Part shown: positions 1 to 8,899 of the stretch, in pieces | Position numbering within the stretch: the stretch's first letter is position 1 | Layout: the number at the start of each line of letters is the position of its first letter | DNA from: Paracoccaceae bacterium | GTDB taxonomy: Bacteria > Pseudomonadota > Alphaproteobacteria > Rhodobacterales > Rhodobacteraceae | Length of the DNA: 64,000 nucleotides | NCBI GenBank assembly: GCA_021648025.1 | Contig: JAKITO010000003.1 | Location: 124,001-188,000, forward strand | Direction: 5' to 3' | Program-made: the position numbers and the translations under genes | Notes under the pieces: generated by a model | Seen by the model: only the letters and a program-made list of their open reading frames with translations | Told to the model about the DNA's origin: nothing | The model's database searches: none

Positions 1-1
1 G

Positions 2-1141
2 GGCGAAGTTGTCGCCACAGACGGGATGCGTCGCGACATCCAACTCAAAGGGTCTGGGCGCACGCCGTTTTCGCGCGGCGGTGACGGGCGGGCCTGGCTG
101 GGGCCGGTTATGCGCGAATATGTGGTCTCAGAGGCAATGCACGCGCTTGGCATTCCCACAACCCGCGCCCTGGCGGTGGTGGAAACCGGCGAGGATGTAA
201 TCCGCGAAGGCCGGATGCCCGGTGCGGTGCTGACGCGGGTGGCCGCCAGCCATCTGCGGGTTGGCACGTTTCAGATATTTGCGGCGCGCGGTGATCTGAA
301 ATCTCTGCGCGCGTTGACGGAATACGCCAGCGACCGCCACTATCCGGATGTGACGGGACCGATGGGTCTTTTAAAGGCGGTGCGCGATGCCCAGGCTGAA
401 TTGATTGCCGGGTGGATGTCGGTGGGGTTCATTCACGGGGTGATGAACACTGACAATTGTTCGATATCGGGCGAAACAATTGACTATGGTCCTTGCGCAT
501 TTATGGATACCTATCAACCGGGTACGGTATTTTCTTCAATTGATCATCAGGGGCGGTATGCCTATTCGAACCAACCTGACATTGCGGTCTGGAATCTGGC
601 GCAATTGGCAACGGCCCTGATCCAGTTGTTTGATGACCGCGAGGCCGCGGTCGAACAAGCGACCGAGATTGTCCATGCCATGCCCGCCTTGATCGAATCG
701 GCCTGGATGCGCCGGTTTCGGGGCAAACTGGGGCTAACGTCGCCCCGCAAGGGTGACAGCGCGCTGATCGATGACCTGTTGGCGCGCATGACCGCAGGGC
801 AGGCGGATTTCACCAATACATTCAGGGCTTTGGGCAGTTCTCGGGCGCGTGATCAGTTTGCTGATCCGGCCAGTTTTGATCAATGGGCCGAAGGCTGGCA
901 GGCGCGCAGCGATTCTGAACCTGACAGGGGGGCGACCTTGAAGGCAGCCAACCCGGCGTTCATCCCGCGCAATCACCGGATCGAGGCAATGATTGAGGCG
1001 GCGGTGGCCGGGAATTTTTCACCGTTTCACCGTTTGACCCGTGTTCTGGCCCACCCGTTTCAAGACCAGCCGGATGAAAACGATCTGAAAAACCCAGCCG
1101 AACCAGATGAAGTTGTTGTAGCAACCTTTTGTGGAACCTAG
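2..1141 (+). CDS. selO: Protein adenylyltransferase SelO (YdiU), 5' end outside window
   Basis: SelO is a pseudokinase-fold enzyme that transfers AMP from ATP to hydroxyl side chains of target proteins and is linked to redox stress. The open frame is uncut from base 2, giving 379 visible residues; the family is about 470-490 long, so roughly 100 N-terminal residues lie off the window. Near the visible start is the family signature [16 protein letters not shown], followed by REY and GIPTTRAL. The protein ends in TFCGT, the conserved C-terminal cysteine tail. It converges on the next gene with a 4-bp overlap. Identification rests on family motifs and is firm. Confidence 0.93.
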   Translation, partial: GEVVATDGMRRDIQLKGSGRTPFSRGGDGRAWLGPVMREYVVSEAMHALGIPTTRALAVVETGEDVIREGRMPGAVLTRVAASHLRVGTFQIFAARGDLKSLRALTEYASDRHYPDVTGPMGLLKAVRDAQAELIAGWMSVGFIHGVMNTDNCSISGETIDYGPCAFMDTYQPGTVFSSIDHQGRYAYSNQPDIAVWNLAQLATALIQLFDDREAAVEQATEIVHAMPALIESAWMRRFRGKLGLTSPRKGDSALIDDLLARMTAGQADFTNTFRALGSSRARDQFADPASFDQWAEGWQARSDSEPDRGATLKAANPAFIPRNHRIEAMIEAAVAGNFSPFHRLTRVLAHPFQDQPDENDLKNPAEPDEVVVATFCGT

Positions 1142-2025
1142 GTTTTCACCTGGCGGCGATTGATCAAAAACACCCCCGCAGCAACCAATGCCAAAGCCAT
1201 CCAGATCAGTGGGTGGATAATTTCCCCCAAAATCCACCAGCCAAGGATCACCGCAAATACCGGTGATAGAAAGCTGAACGAAGCGACTTCTCCGGCCCGG
1301 TAGATCGAGATCAGCTTGGCCCAAAGCAGATAACCGAACGCGGCGACAAAGATCACCTGAAACGCCAGTCCGGCCAGGTGTATCGGTTCTGGGTCGCGCA
1401 ATGTGTCACCAAGAAATGGTGCCAAACCCAGAAGGACAGGGGTTGAGACGCCCAGAACCATCAGCATCTGGGTTTCCGGCGGGACCCGCGACAAAGGGGT
1501 CAGGCGCATGATCAAGGCAATCGCCGCCCAGAACAACGCAGCCGCCAGCGCCAGCAGATCGCCCAGCCAGTTGGCTTGCCCGGCGCCATTGTCTTGTATG
1601 GCCAGGGCCACGCCGGTCATGGCCAGCACAAGGCCAAAGGCGCCAACCCGGGTCAGGCGTTCGCCGGGCAACAACAGATGACCCGCCAGTGCCAGCCAGA
1701 CCGGCATGGAATAAAAGATGATCGAAACGCGGGACACTGTGGATAGATCAAGAGCAATGTATAAAGCTATGAATTCAAATGCAAAAATTACTCCGTTTAT
1801 CGCACCCCAGAACAGGACCGTGCGGGTGATCTGGATACGGATACCGCGTGCCCTGATCCAGATCAGCAGGATGATCACCCCAAAGGCCGAGCGCAAACCG
1901 GCCTGAAACACCGGGCCAAAACCGCCGCCGGTGGTTTTTATCACCACCTGGTTGATCGCCAAAAGCATGGCAAATCCGATCAAAAGGGAGGCCCCACTGG
2001 CATCCATTGGGCGTTTTTCATCCAT
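1138..2025 (-). CDS. EamA/DMT-superfamily membrane transporter
   Basis: This 295-residue protein looks like a ten-helix drug/metabolite transporter made of two EamA repeats; the substrate is unknown. Hydrophobic segments run along the whole length, and the C-terminal repeat ends in the usual [13 protein letters not shown] pattern followed by a short basic tail. The longer open frame reaches 2220, but the ATG at 2025 ([11 protein letters not shown]) is preferred because the extra 65 residues are hydrophilic and family-atypical. The gene converges with selO and diverges from the small gene at 2235. No ribosome binding site decides the start. Confidence 0.8.
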   Translation of the reverse strand: MDEKRPMDASGASLLIGFAMLLAINQVVIKTTGGGFGPVFQAGLRSAFGVIILLIWIRARGIRIQITRTVLFWGAINGVIFAFEFIALYIALDLSTVSRVSIIFYSMPVWLALAGHLLLPGERLTRVGAFGLVLAMTGVALAIQDNGAGQANWLGDLLALAAALFWAAIALIMRLTPLSRVPPETQMLMVLGVSTPVLLGLAPFLGDTLRDPEPIHLAGLAFQVIFVAAFGYLLWAKLISIYRAGEVASFSFLSPVFAVILGWWILGEIIHPLIWMALALVAAGVFLINRRQVKT

Positions 2026-2234
2026 TAGGACACAGAAAGAGCGGCGGGTGCGAATGTCAACTCGTGCAACCGGTGGGATGTCAGGGGGCTGCGGTGAAAT
2101 GGCGCGGGGGTTTTTACACAGGCGGTTACAATACGGCCTTGTCGGCAATTCCCTGCCCAATTCCTGCCATAATATTTCGGTATGCACAGAAAGTAAGCGA
2201 CAACAAATAACCGACAACAAGGATCTGACAAACC

Positions 2235-2360
2235 ATGCAAACCCTGCAACATTCCTACCGTGGTTTCAGCCTGCTGATGACATTGAACTGGGACCGGATT
2301 TTATATCTGTCCACCATAGCCTGCGCTTTGGCAGCAGGGGCGTGGCTGGGCAGCCTGTAA
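2235..2360 (+). CDS. Small single-pass membrane protein, 41 residues
   Basis: This short frame encodes MQTLQHSYRGFSLLMTLNWD at its N-terminus, then a hydrophobic stretch of about 18 residues ending in AGAWLGSL. That arrangement (short amphipathic head, one membrane helix) is what a small membrane protein should look like and not what random frames look like. An AAGGA stretch lies 11 bases before the ATG. It is divergent from the EamA gene and 272 bp upstream of bamA. I do not recognise a named family, so function is unknown. The opposite-strand frame over the same DNA is the alternative. Confidence 0.5.
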   Translation: MQTLQHSYRGFSLLMTLNWDRILYLSTIACALAAGAWLGSL

Positions 2361-2455
2361 AAGGCGACTCGGCCCTGGGTGCGACCCGGAATCCTGCCAC
2401 CCACGACATTTCTTTGATCAAGCATCGGGTAAAGCCCGGCGTTTCCAGGTTCCCG

Positions 2456-2515
2456 GTACTGTTCCAAGTACTGTGATAAGTACTGTGCTAGGTACTGTGC
2501 TAGGTACTGTGCCTG
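2456..2515. repeat. Five tandem copies of a 12-bp unit
   Basis: Five units of the form GTACTGTGCTAG stand head to tail; units 3 and 4 are identical and the others differ by a few bases. The array lies between the 41-residue gene and bamA. A minus-strand frame through it (2255-2599) would read QYLA repeats, but I see no other support for that frame. The rest of 2361-2632 shows no gene I can defend. Confidence 0.85.
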
Positions 2516-2632
2516 CGCAAACTTGGTATAAAATTCTTGCTTAACCACCAAATAGGCCCCTGGTGGTTTTGACATCACCTGCATATCCCGATAACTCACT
2601 CTTAATGTCTGCCAGTAGTTGGGTTTGTTAAT

Positions 2633-4990
2633 ATGAGTGTGAAAATTTTACCCCGGGCTTCCGGAGTGGGTTCAAATGTACGATCGGCGCCATTTGCGCG
2701 GATCGCAGTGGTATTTTTCATTTTGGTTACAGTAATGTTGGCCGGTGTTCCTAATGTGGCTCAGGCGCAATCTTACCGGTTCAATCAGGTTCAGATCGAA
2801 GGCAACGCGAGGGTTGAGGCTGCCAGTATAATTGCATTCGCGGGAATCGCCCGGGGGCAGGCAATCAGCGCCGGCGCGCTGAATGACGGATATCAGCGCA
2901 TTCTTGACAGTGGATTGTTCAAATCGGTCGAACTGGTGCCGCGTGGAGGCACCCTGGTTATCCGGGTAGAGGAACGCCCGACCATCAACATAATCAACTT
3001 TGAAGGCAATCGGCGGATCAAAGATGATTCGCTGTTTGGACTGATCGACAGCACGTCGCGCCGGGTCTTCAATCCGACCATTGCCGAACGCGATGCGGCG
3101 ACGATTGCCCGGGCTTATTCGGAACAGGGGCGGGTGGCGGCGGTGGTCACACCCCGCATTATCCGGCGCAATAATAACCGCGTCGACCTGGTGTTCGAAA
3201 TTGCCGAAGGCGATACCACCGAGGTTGAAAGGGTCAGTTTTGTTGGCAACCGCGCCTTTTCCGACCGCCGTTTACGCCGGATTCTAGAGACCAAACAGGC
3301 AGGTCTGCTGCGGACGTTCGTACGCTCTGATACCCTGGTCGCCGGGCGCATCGAGTTCGACAAGCAGGTGCTGCGCGATTTCTATCTGTCGCGCGGCTAT
3401 GTCGATGTGCGCGTCAACAGCTCCAACGCCGAATTCACCCGTCAGCGCGATGCCTTTTTCGTGGTGGTGAACGTGCAGGAAGGGCAGCAGTTCCGCTTTG
3501 GCCGCATCACCACCGTCAGCGAGTATCCTCAGGCAAATGCGGCCCATTTTCAGGCCGCTCTCAAGATCAGACCGGGCGTGGTTTATTCGCCATCGCTGGT
3601 GGAAAACTCGATCGCGCGGATGGAACGGCTGGCGATCCGGCAAGGCATTGATTTCCTGCGGGTCGAACCCCGGATCACCCGGAATGAACGGGATTTGACA
3701 CTGAATGTGGAATTTGCCCTGGTCAAAGGCCCCCGCATTTTTGTCGAGCGCATAGATATCGAAGGCAATACCACAACGCTTGACCGGGTTATCCGGCAGC
3801 GGTTCAAGATTGTCGAAGGTGATTCGTTCAATCCCCGGGAGATTCGCGAAAGTGCAGAGCGTATCCGCGCATTGGGGTTCTTTTCCGAGGCCGAGGTGAA
3901 TACCCGCACCGGCACCGGCCCGGGTCAGGTGATTGTCGATGTGGATGTGATCGAGCAACCCACCGGTTCGCTGTCGCTGGGGGGCTCATTTTCGGCTGAT
4001 GACGGATTTGGCGTGGCCGTGACCCTTAGTGAGAATAACTTTCTTGGACGTGGTCACAGGCTGGCAATCGGAATTTCCACCGCGCAGGATTCCCGCGAAT
4101 ATACCCTCGGCTTCAGCGAACCGCATCTTTTGGGCCGTGACCTGCGGCTTGATCTTGATTTTGGGGTGTCCGAACGCAACTCTGGATTTGCTTCTTACGA
4201 TATCGACAGTGCGATATTTCAGCCGGCCCTGACATTCAACACCAGTGATTCCTCCAAAGTTCAGCTGCGTTATTCGTGGCGTAAAAGCGAAATGGTGGCA
4301 CGGACAGGCGGTACCAGCGGGCTGGTGATTGGCGACGAAATCAACCAGGGCGCACGCACGTCAAGTTCGGTTGGGTTAACTTATACATTTGACAGCCGCC
4401 TTACAGGGTTGAATCCAAATGCCGGCGTCCTGATCGAAGCCGGGTTCGATTATGCCGGTCTGGGCGGGGACAATGAATTCATCCGGGCCACGACAAAAAT
4501 CATCGGCCAGACCCGTATTCTCAACGAAGAGGTCACCCTGCGCGCGACGTTTGAGGCGGGTGGGATGCAATGGCGCAGCAACAATTCATCGCGTTCGATT
4601 GACCGGTTTTTTCTGGGGTCAGACATCATGCGTGGCTTTGACCCGGCCGGCATCGGACCGCGTGACCTGTCGAGCGGTATCGATGATGCCCTGGGCGGCA
4701 CGGTTTACGCGGTGGCGCGGTTTGAGGCAGAGTTCCCGCTGGGCCTGCCGGAAGAGATTGGCCTGCGTGGCGGGGTGTTTTATGACGTTGGCAACCTGTA
4801 TGGCCTGGACGGCGCAAATATCAGCGGCTCTACGGTTGGTGCGGGCGGCTCATTTCGCCACGTCATCGGCTTTTCGCTTTTGTGGACAACCGGCCTTGGC
4901 CCGCTTCGGTTCAACTTTACCAAGGCCCTCAAGAAAGAGCCGTTTGACAAGGATCGATTTTTTGACCTGACCATTCAGGCGAGGTTCTGA
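2633..4990 (+). CDS. bamA: Outer membrane protein assembly factor BamA
   Basis: BamA is the central beta-barrel of the BAM complex, which folds and inserts outer membrane proteins. The 785-residue product has a signal peptide with likely cleavage after about residue 45 (VAQA before QSYRF), several POTRA domains to about residue 425 with repeated IEGN patterns, then a 16-strand barrel. The barrel carries the diagnostic MRGF motif at residues 666-669 and ends in an aromatic residue (ARF). It is the first gene of the envelope operon, with ompH 8 bp downstream. The site-2 protease gene that often precedes bamA in alphaproteobacteria is not here. Confidence 0.97.
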   Translation: MSVKILPRASGVGSNVRSAPFARIAVVFFILVTVMLAGVPNVAQAQSYRFNQVQIEGNARVEAASIIAFAGIARGQAISAGALNDGYQRILDSGLFKSVELVPRGGTLVIRVEERPTINIINFEGNRRIKDDSLFGLIDSTSRRVFNPTIAERDAATIARAYSEQGRVAAVVTPRIIRRNNNRVDLVFEIAEGDTTEVERVSFVGNRAFSDRRLRRILETKQAGLLRTFVRSDTLVAGRIEFDKQVLRDFYLSRGYVDVRVNSSNAEFTRQRDAFFVVVNVQEGQQFRFGRITTVSEYPQANAAHFQAALKIRPGVVYSPSLVENSIARMERLAIRQGIDFLRVEPRITRNERDLTLNVEFALVKGPRIFVERIDIEGNTTTLDRVIRQRFKIVEGDSFNPREIRESAERIRALGFFSEAEVNTRTGTGPGQVIVDVDVIEQPTGSLSLGGSFSADDGFGVAVTLSENNFLGRGHRLAIGISTAQDSREYTLGFSEPHLLGRDLRLDLDFGVSERNSGFASYDIDSAIFQPALTFNTSDSSKVQLRYSWRKSEMVARTGGTSGLVIGDEINQGARTSSSVGLTYTFDSRLTGLNPNAGVLIEAGFDYAGLGGDNEFIRATTKIIGQTRILNEEVTLRATFEAGGMQWRSNNSSRSIDRFFLGSDIMRGFDPAGIGPRDLSSGIDDALGGTVYAVARFEAEFPLGLPEEIGLRGGVFYDVGNLYGLDGANISGSTVGAGGSFRHVIGFSLLWTTGLGPLRFNFTKALKKEPFDKDRFFDLTIQARF

Positions 4991-4998
4991 GGTAGCCG

Positions 4999-5589
4999 GT
5001 GGGGCGCGGGGCAGGGCATCCATTCCGACTGTTGACGCTGATCCTGTGTCTGGCCACATTGTCGGGGCATTCGTTACAGGCGCAACAACTGGGTTTACCT
5101 CAATATGCGATCCTGACCGTCTCGACAGACCGGATGTTTGCCGGGTCGGCCTTTGGCCAGCGGGTTGCGCGCGAGATCGAGGCACATAGTGCCGTGTTGG
5201 CTGCCGAAAATCGCCGGATCGAGGCGGAATTGACGCAAGAAGAGCTGGAACTGACGGAACAACGTCCGAAAATGGACGCGCAGGTGTTTCGGGCTTTGGC
5301 GGATGCGTTTGACCAGAAAGTTCAGCTTAATCGCGCGGCTCAGGATGCCAAGGCCCGGGAGCTTAACCAGATCGGTGATACCGCAAGGGCCGAGTTTCTG
5401 GGCGTCGCCAGACCGATCCTTGAAACGCTGATGCGCGAGGCCGGGGCCGGGGTGATACTTGAACGGGCAAATGTGTTCCTCAGCGCCAATGCCACCGATA
5501 TCACCGACCTGGCGATTGCCCGTATTGATGCGGTGATTGGTGACGGAACTGTGGTTCCGGGTACAAACCCTGTGCCGGACAACCCATAG
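4999..5589 (+). CDS. Periplasmic OmpH/Skp-family chaperone
   Basis: Skp-type proteins hold unfolded outer membrane proteins in the periplasm for delivery to BamA. The 196-residue product has an N-terminal signal peptide ([13 protein letters not shown], cleavage near LQA at residue 28). A charged helical region rich in Glu, Arg and Gln follows (about residues 55-150), as expected for the coiled-coil tentacles. The start is a GTG placed 8 bp after the bamA stop, with a GAGGT stretch just before. The position between bamA and fabZ is the classic skp position. Sequence divergence is high, so identification relies on architecture and synteny. Confidence 0.88.
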   Translation: MGRGAGHPFRLLTLILCLATLSGHSLQAQQLGLPQYAILTVSTDRMFAGSAFGQRVAREIEAHSAVLAAENRRIEAELTQEELELTEQRPKMDAQVFRALADAFDQKVQLNRAAQDAKARELNQIGDTARAEFLGVARPILETLMREAGAGVILERANVFLSANATDITDLAIARIDAVIGDGTVVPGTNPVPDNP

Positions 5590-5668
5590 GCTGACTTGCG
5601 GCTTGGGGCCGGGATTGATAGGCAGTTTGGCAACAGGCCGGAACAAGCCGGATACAGGGAACAATGAT

Positions 5669-6133
5669 ATGACCAAACAGCTGAAAAGCGCCGATATCGG
5701 GTTGATCCAACGCATTCTGCCGCATCGCTATCCGTTTCTTCTGGTGGACAAGGTGTTGGATATCGACGGCACGTCGTCGGCCCGGGGTATCAAGAACGTA
5801 ACCATGAACGAGCCGCATTTCCAAGGCCATTTTCCGGGCACGCCGATCATGCCGGGGGTAACCATTGTCGAGGCGATGGCGCAAACCGCGGGGGTGATGA
5901 TTGGCGTGGCGATGGATATGGCCGACCGTGATTTGCTGATATTCTTCATGGCAATAGACAAATGCAAATTTCGCCGCAAAGTCGGCCCCGGCGATGTTCT
6001 GGAGATGCATCTGACCACCCTGCGGGGCAAACCCGGCGGCAAAGTCTGGAAATTCGCCGGACGTGCGACCGTAGAGGGTGAGGTAGCAGCCGAGGCGGAA
6101 TTCACCGCCATGATCGACCTGCCAAAGGAGTAA
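5669..6133 (+). CDS. fabZ: 3-hydroxyacyl-ACP dehydratase FabZ
   Basis: FabZ removes water from 3-hydroxyacyl-ACP in the fatty acid elongation cycle, acting as a cytosolic hotdog-fold enzyme that competes with LpxA for the same substrate. The 154-residue product has the [11 protein letters not shown] start block. The catalytic histidine lies in GHFPG (His54) and the catalytic glutamate in IVEAMAQ (Glu68). A longer frame begins at 5537, but the ATG at 5669, with AGGGA a few bases ahead, gives the normal family length. It sits 5 bp before lpxA. Confidence 0.97.
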   Translation: MTKQLKSADIGLIQRILPHRYPFLLVDKVLDIDGTSSARGIKNVTMNEPHFQGHFPGTPIMPGVTIVEAMAQTAGVMIGVAMDMADRDLLIFFMAIDKCKFRRKVGPGDVLEMHLTTLRGKPGGKVWKFAGRATVEGEVAAEAEFTAMIDLPKE

Positions 6134-6138
6134 CCGGC

Positions 6139-6924
6139 ATGGCCAACGTACATGCATCTGCGGTGATCGAACCGGGCGCACAGATTGGCAAGGACGCGGT
6201 GGTCGGCCCGTTTTGCGTGGTCGGCCCACAGGTGGTTCTAGGCGACCGGGTCAAGTTGAAAAGCCATGTGGTGGTCAGCGGTGACACGCATATTGGCGAA
6301 GACACGGTGGTGTTTTCCTTTTCGGTGATCGGTGAAATCCCTCAGGATCTGAAGTTCGAAGGCGAAGACAGCCGTTTGGTAATTGGCGCGCGAAATTGTA
6401 TCCGCGAACATGTAACCATGAATGTCGGCACCAAAGGGGGTGGTGGGGTAACACGGGTCGGTGACGACGGATTGTTCATGGCCGGTTGCCACATTGCCCA
6501 TGATGCGCAGGTGGGCAACCGGGTGATTGTGGCCAATGGCGCGGCCATTGCCGGGCATTGTGTGCTTGAGGATGATGTGATTATCGGCGGCCTGTCGGGC
6601 ATCCATCAATTTGTGCGGATCGGGCGCGGGGCGATTATCGGTGCCGTTACCATGGTGACCAATGATGTGATCCCTTACGGGTTGGTGCAGGCGCCACGCG
6701 GGGCGCTGGACGGGCTTAACCTGGTGGGGTTGAAACGGCGCGGAGTGGCGCGTGCGGATATCACTGCCTTGCGGGCGGCGTTTCAGATGCTGGCGCAGGG
6801 TGAAGGCGCGTTTCAGGATCGGGCGCGTCGGCTGGGCGACGAAAACAAAAGTGCGTATGTGCAGGAAATCGTTGACTTTGTGTCGGGTGCTACGGGCCGG
6901 TCGTTTCTGACACCAGGGGGTTAG
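6139..6924 (+). CDS. lpxA: UDP-N-acetylglucosamine acyltransferase LpxA
   Basis: LpxA catalyses the first step of lipid A synthesis, moving a 3-hydroxyacyl chain from ACP to UDP-GlcNAc. The 261-residue product is a left-handed beta helix of hexapeptide repeats (IG-DAVVG, LGDRV and similar) followed by a C-terminal helical part. The motif AGCHIAHD places the catalytic histidine at about residue 121, and the later GLNLVGLKRRG block is also family-typical. A strong AAGGAG ribosome site, which overlaps the end of fabZ, precedes the ATG. Confidence 0.97.
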   Translation: MANVHASAVIEPGAQIGKDAVVGPFCVVGPQVVLGDRVKLKSHVVVSGDTHIGEDTVVFSFSVIGEIPQDLKFEGEDSRLVIGARNCIREHVTMNVGTKGGGGVTRVGDDGLFMAGCHIAHDAQVGNRVIVANGAAIAGHCVLEDDVIIGGLSGIHQFVRIGRGAIIGAVTMVTNDVIPYGLVQAPRGALDGLNLVGLKRRGVARADITALRAAFQMLAQGEGAFQDRARRLGDENKSAYVQEIVDFVSGATGRSFLTPGG

Positions 6925-6932
6925 GGGGCTAG

Positions 6933-7724
6933 ATGATTGCGCTGATCGCCGGAACCGGGGCATTGCCGGGCGTTGTGGCGGCTGAGATGAAGGTGCCGCC
7001 TTTGGTTTGCGCGCTGGAAGGAAATGCGCCTGATAATCTGACGGTTGATGTTACGTTCCGTCTGGAAACTCTGGGCACGTTTCTGACGGTATTGCGCGAC
7101 AACGGCGTGCAACGCCTGTGCATGTCGGGTGCCATTGGTCGCCCGGCGATAGACCCAAACGCCATTGATGTCGCCACCCGGCCTCTGGTGCCGGTGATCG
7201 CTCAGGCCATGGCCAGCGGCGATGACGGGGCATTGCGGGCGGCGATCACCATCTTTGAACAAGCCGGGTTCCAGGTCAGCGGCGCCCATGAGATCGCGCC
7301 GGACTTGCTGCCACCCCTTGGTTACCTGACTGATGCCAGACCCGGCAAGCAGGACCAGGATGATGTGACGCGCGGGGCGGCAATAATCACCGCAATGGCC
7401 GGGCTTGATATCGGTCAGGCCTGCGTGGTGTGGCGTCATCAGGCGCTGGCGATCGAAGGCGCATTTGGCACCGACTGGATGCTGCGCAGCCTGACCACTC
7501 GCCCCGATGCCGGCGGTGGCGTGTTGTTCAAGGCGCCCAAGCCCGGACAGGACCGGCGCGTCGATCTGCCGACCATTGGTCCCGACACCATCACCGCCGC
7601 TTGTGCGGCCGGCCTTGGCGGTCTGGCAATCGAAGCGGGCGGGGTGATGGTGCTGGAGCGCGCCAGAACCCTGTCGGAATGCAACCGCCTGGGCCTGTTC
7701 CTATGGGTCCGGGGGGCGGGTTGA
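6933..7724 (+). CDS. lpxI: UDP-2,3-diacylglucosamine diphosphatase LpxI
   Basis: LpxI (formerly DUF1009) hydrolyses UDP-2,3-diacylglucosamine to lipid X. It replaces LpxH in many alphaproteobacteria and uses a different fold and mechanism. The 263-residue product begins with IALIAGTGALP, contains the DVATRPLVPVI and GDDGALRAAI blocks of the N-terminal domain, and ends with the GG-LAIEAGGVMVLER block of the C-terminal domain. It overlaps lpxB by one base (TGATG), indicating coupled translation between consecutive enzymes of the pathway. Confidence 0.93.
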   Translation: MIALIAGTGALPGVVAAEMKVPPLVCALEGNAPDNLTVDVTFRLETLGTFLTVLRDNGVQRLCMSGAIGRPAIDPNAIDVATRPLVPVIAQAMASGDDGALRAAITIFEQAGFQVSGAHEIAPDLLPPLGYLTDARPGKQDQDDVTRGAAIITAMAGLDIGQACVVWRHQALAIEGAFGTDWMLRSLTTRPDAGGGVLFKAPKPGQDRRVDLPTIGPDTITAACAAGLGGLAIEAGGVMVLERARTLSECNRLGLFLWVRGAG

Positions 7725-8899
7725 TGCGGGTTTTCGTGATCGCCGGAGAACCCTCTGGCGACCGGCTGGGCGGGGCCTTGATGGCCGGGCTGAAAACGCT
7801 TGTGCCGGACGTGGAATTTGACGGCATCGGCGGGGCACAGATGACGGCGCAGGGGCTGGTCAGCCGCTTTGACATGGACGAGCTGTCGATCATGGGGCTG
7901 GCCGAAGTTGCGCCGAAATATTTCCACCTGAAACGCCGAATTGCCCAGACGGCGGCGCAGGTGATCGCGGCGGTGCCGGATGTGCTGATCACCATCGATT
8001 CCCCCGATTTCTGTCTGCGTGTGGCCAAATTGGTCAAACCCGCGTGCGATATCCCCACCGTGCATTACGTCGCCCCGTCGGTCTGGGCCTGGCGTTCAGA
8101 GCGGGCGATAAATATGGCCCGGGTCATCGACCATGTTCTGGCGTTGTTGCCGTTTGAACCGCCGCTGATGCGCAATGCCGGCATGACCTGCGATTTTGTC
8201 GGCCACCCGGTGGTGGCCGAGCCGCAGGCCAACGCCGACGAAGTCGCCGCGTTTCGTGCAAACTATGGGCTGGGCACAGCGCCGGTGATGCTGGCATTGC
8301 CCGGCTCGCGCCGGGGCGAAGTGACCCGGCTGGCGCCGGTGTTTGGCGCGGCTTTGCGGGCGTTTCTGGTTGATCACCCGGATATGCGCCTGATTGTCCC
8401 GGCGGCAGGCCCGGTGGCCGGGCTGGTCAAAAAACTGGTGGCGGACTGGCCGGGCACGCCGCTGGTTCTGGACCCCGCAACCTCAGATGCGGGTGATAAA
8501 CGCGCGGCTTTCGGGGCGGCCGACCTTGCCCTGGCCGCTTCGGGCACGGTTTCTCTTGAACTGGCGGCATCGGCGACACCGATGGTGATTGCCTATGATT
8601 TCAACTGGCTTAGCCGAAAGATTTTCCGCCGGATGGTGCAGGTTGACACTGTTACCCTTGTCAATCTGGTCAGCGAAACGCGCACTGTGCCGGAATGCCT
8701 GTTAGAGGCCTGCCGCCCCGGGATAATCGCCCGCGAGCTGACCCAGGTGTTGCAAACGCCTGACCGGCAAAAACAGGCGATGGCGCTGACCATGCGGCGC
8801 CTTGGCCAAGGCGCAGAAGCACCCGGATTACGGGCGGCGCGTTCGGTGTTGGCGCAGGTTTCAACCCTATCGGGACAGGATGGCCCTAGCCACCTTTGA
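7724..8899 (+). CDS. lpxB: Lipid A disaccharide synthase LpxB
   Basis: LpxB joins lipid X and UDP-2,3-diacylglucosamine into the lipid A disaccharide at the inner membrane face. The 391-residue product starts with the GT19 signature FVIAGEPSGDRLGG. It contains VAPSVWAWR, FVGHPV and LPGSRRGE, and the nucleotide-binding region LAASGTVSLELA. The start chosen is the ATG overlapping the lpxI stop; the upstream extension of the frame lies inside lpxI. The 3' end overlaps the convergent amidase gene by 14 bp. Confidence 0.96.
   Translation: MRVFVIAGEPSGDRLGGALMAGLKTLVPDVEFDGIGGAQMTAQGLVSRFDMDELSIMGLAEVAPKYFHLKRRIAQTAAQVIAAVPDVLITIDSPDFCLRVAKLVKPACDIPTVHYVAPSVWAWRSERAINMARVIDHVLALLPFEPPLMRNAGMTCDFVGHPVVAEPQANADEVAAFRANYGLGTAPVMLALPGSRRGEVTRLAPVFGAALRAFLVDHPDMRLIVPAAGPVAGLVKKLVADWPGTPLVLDPATSDAGDKRAAFGAADLALAASGTVSLELAASATPMVIAYDFNWLSRKIFRRMVQVDTVTLVNLVSETRTVPECLLEACRPGIIARELTQVLQTPDRQKQAMALTMRRLGQGAEAPGLRAARSVLAQVSTLSGQDGPSHL

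Noticed and set aside
2255-2599. Minus-strand 114-residue protein with QYLA repeats
   Set aside because: Its repeats follow from the 12-bp tandem array; the rest has no domain, and the opposite strand carries a better small gene.
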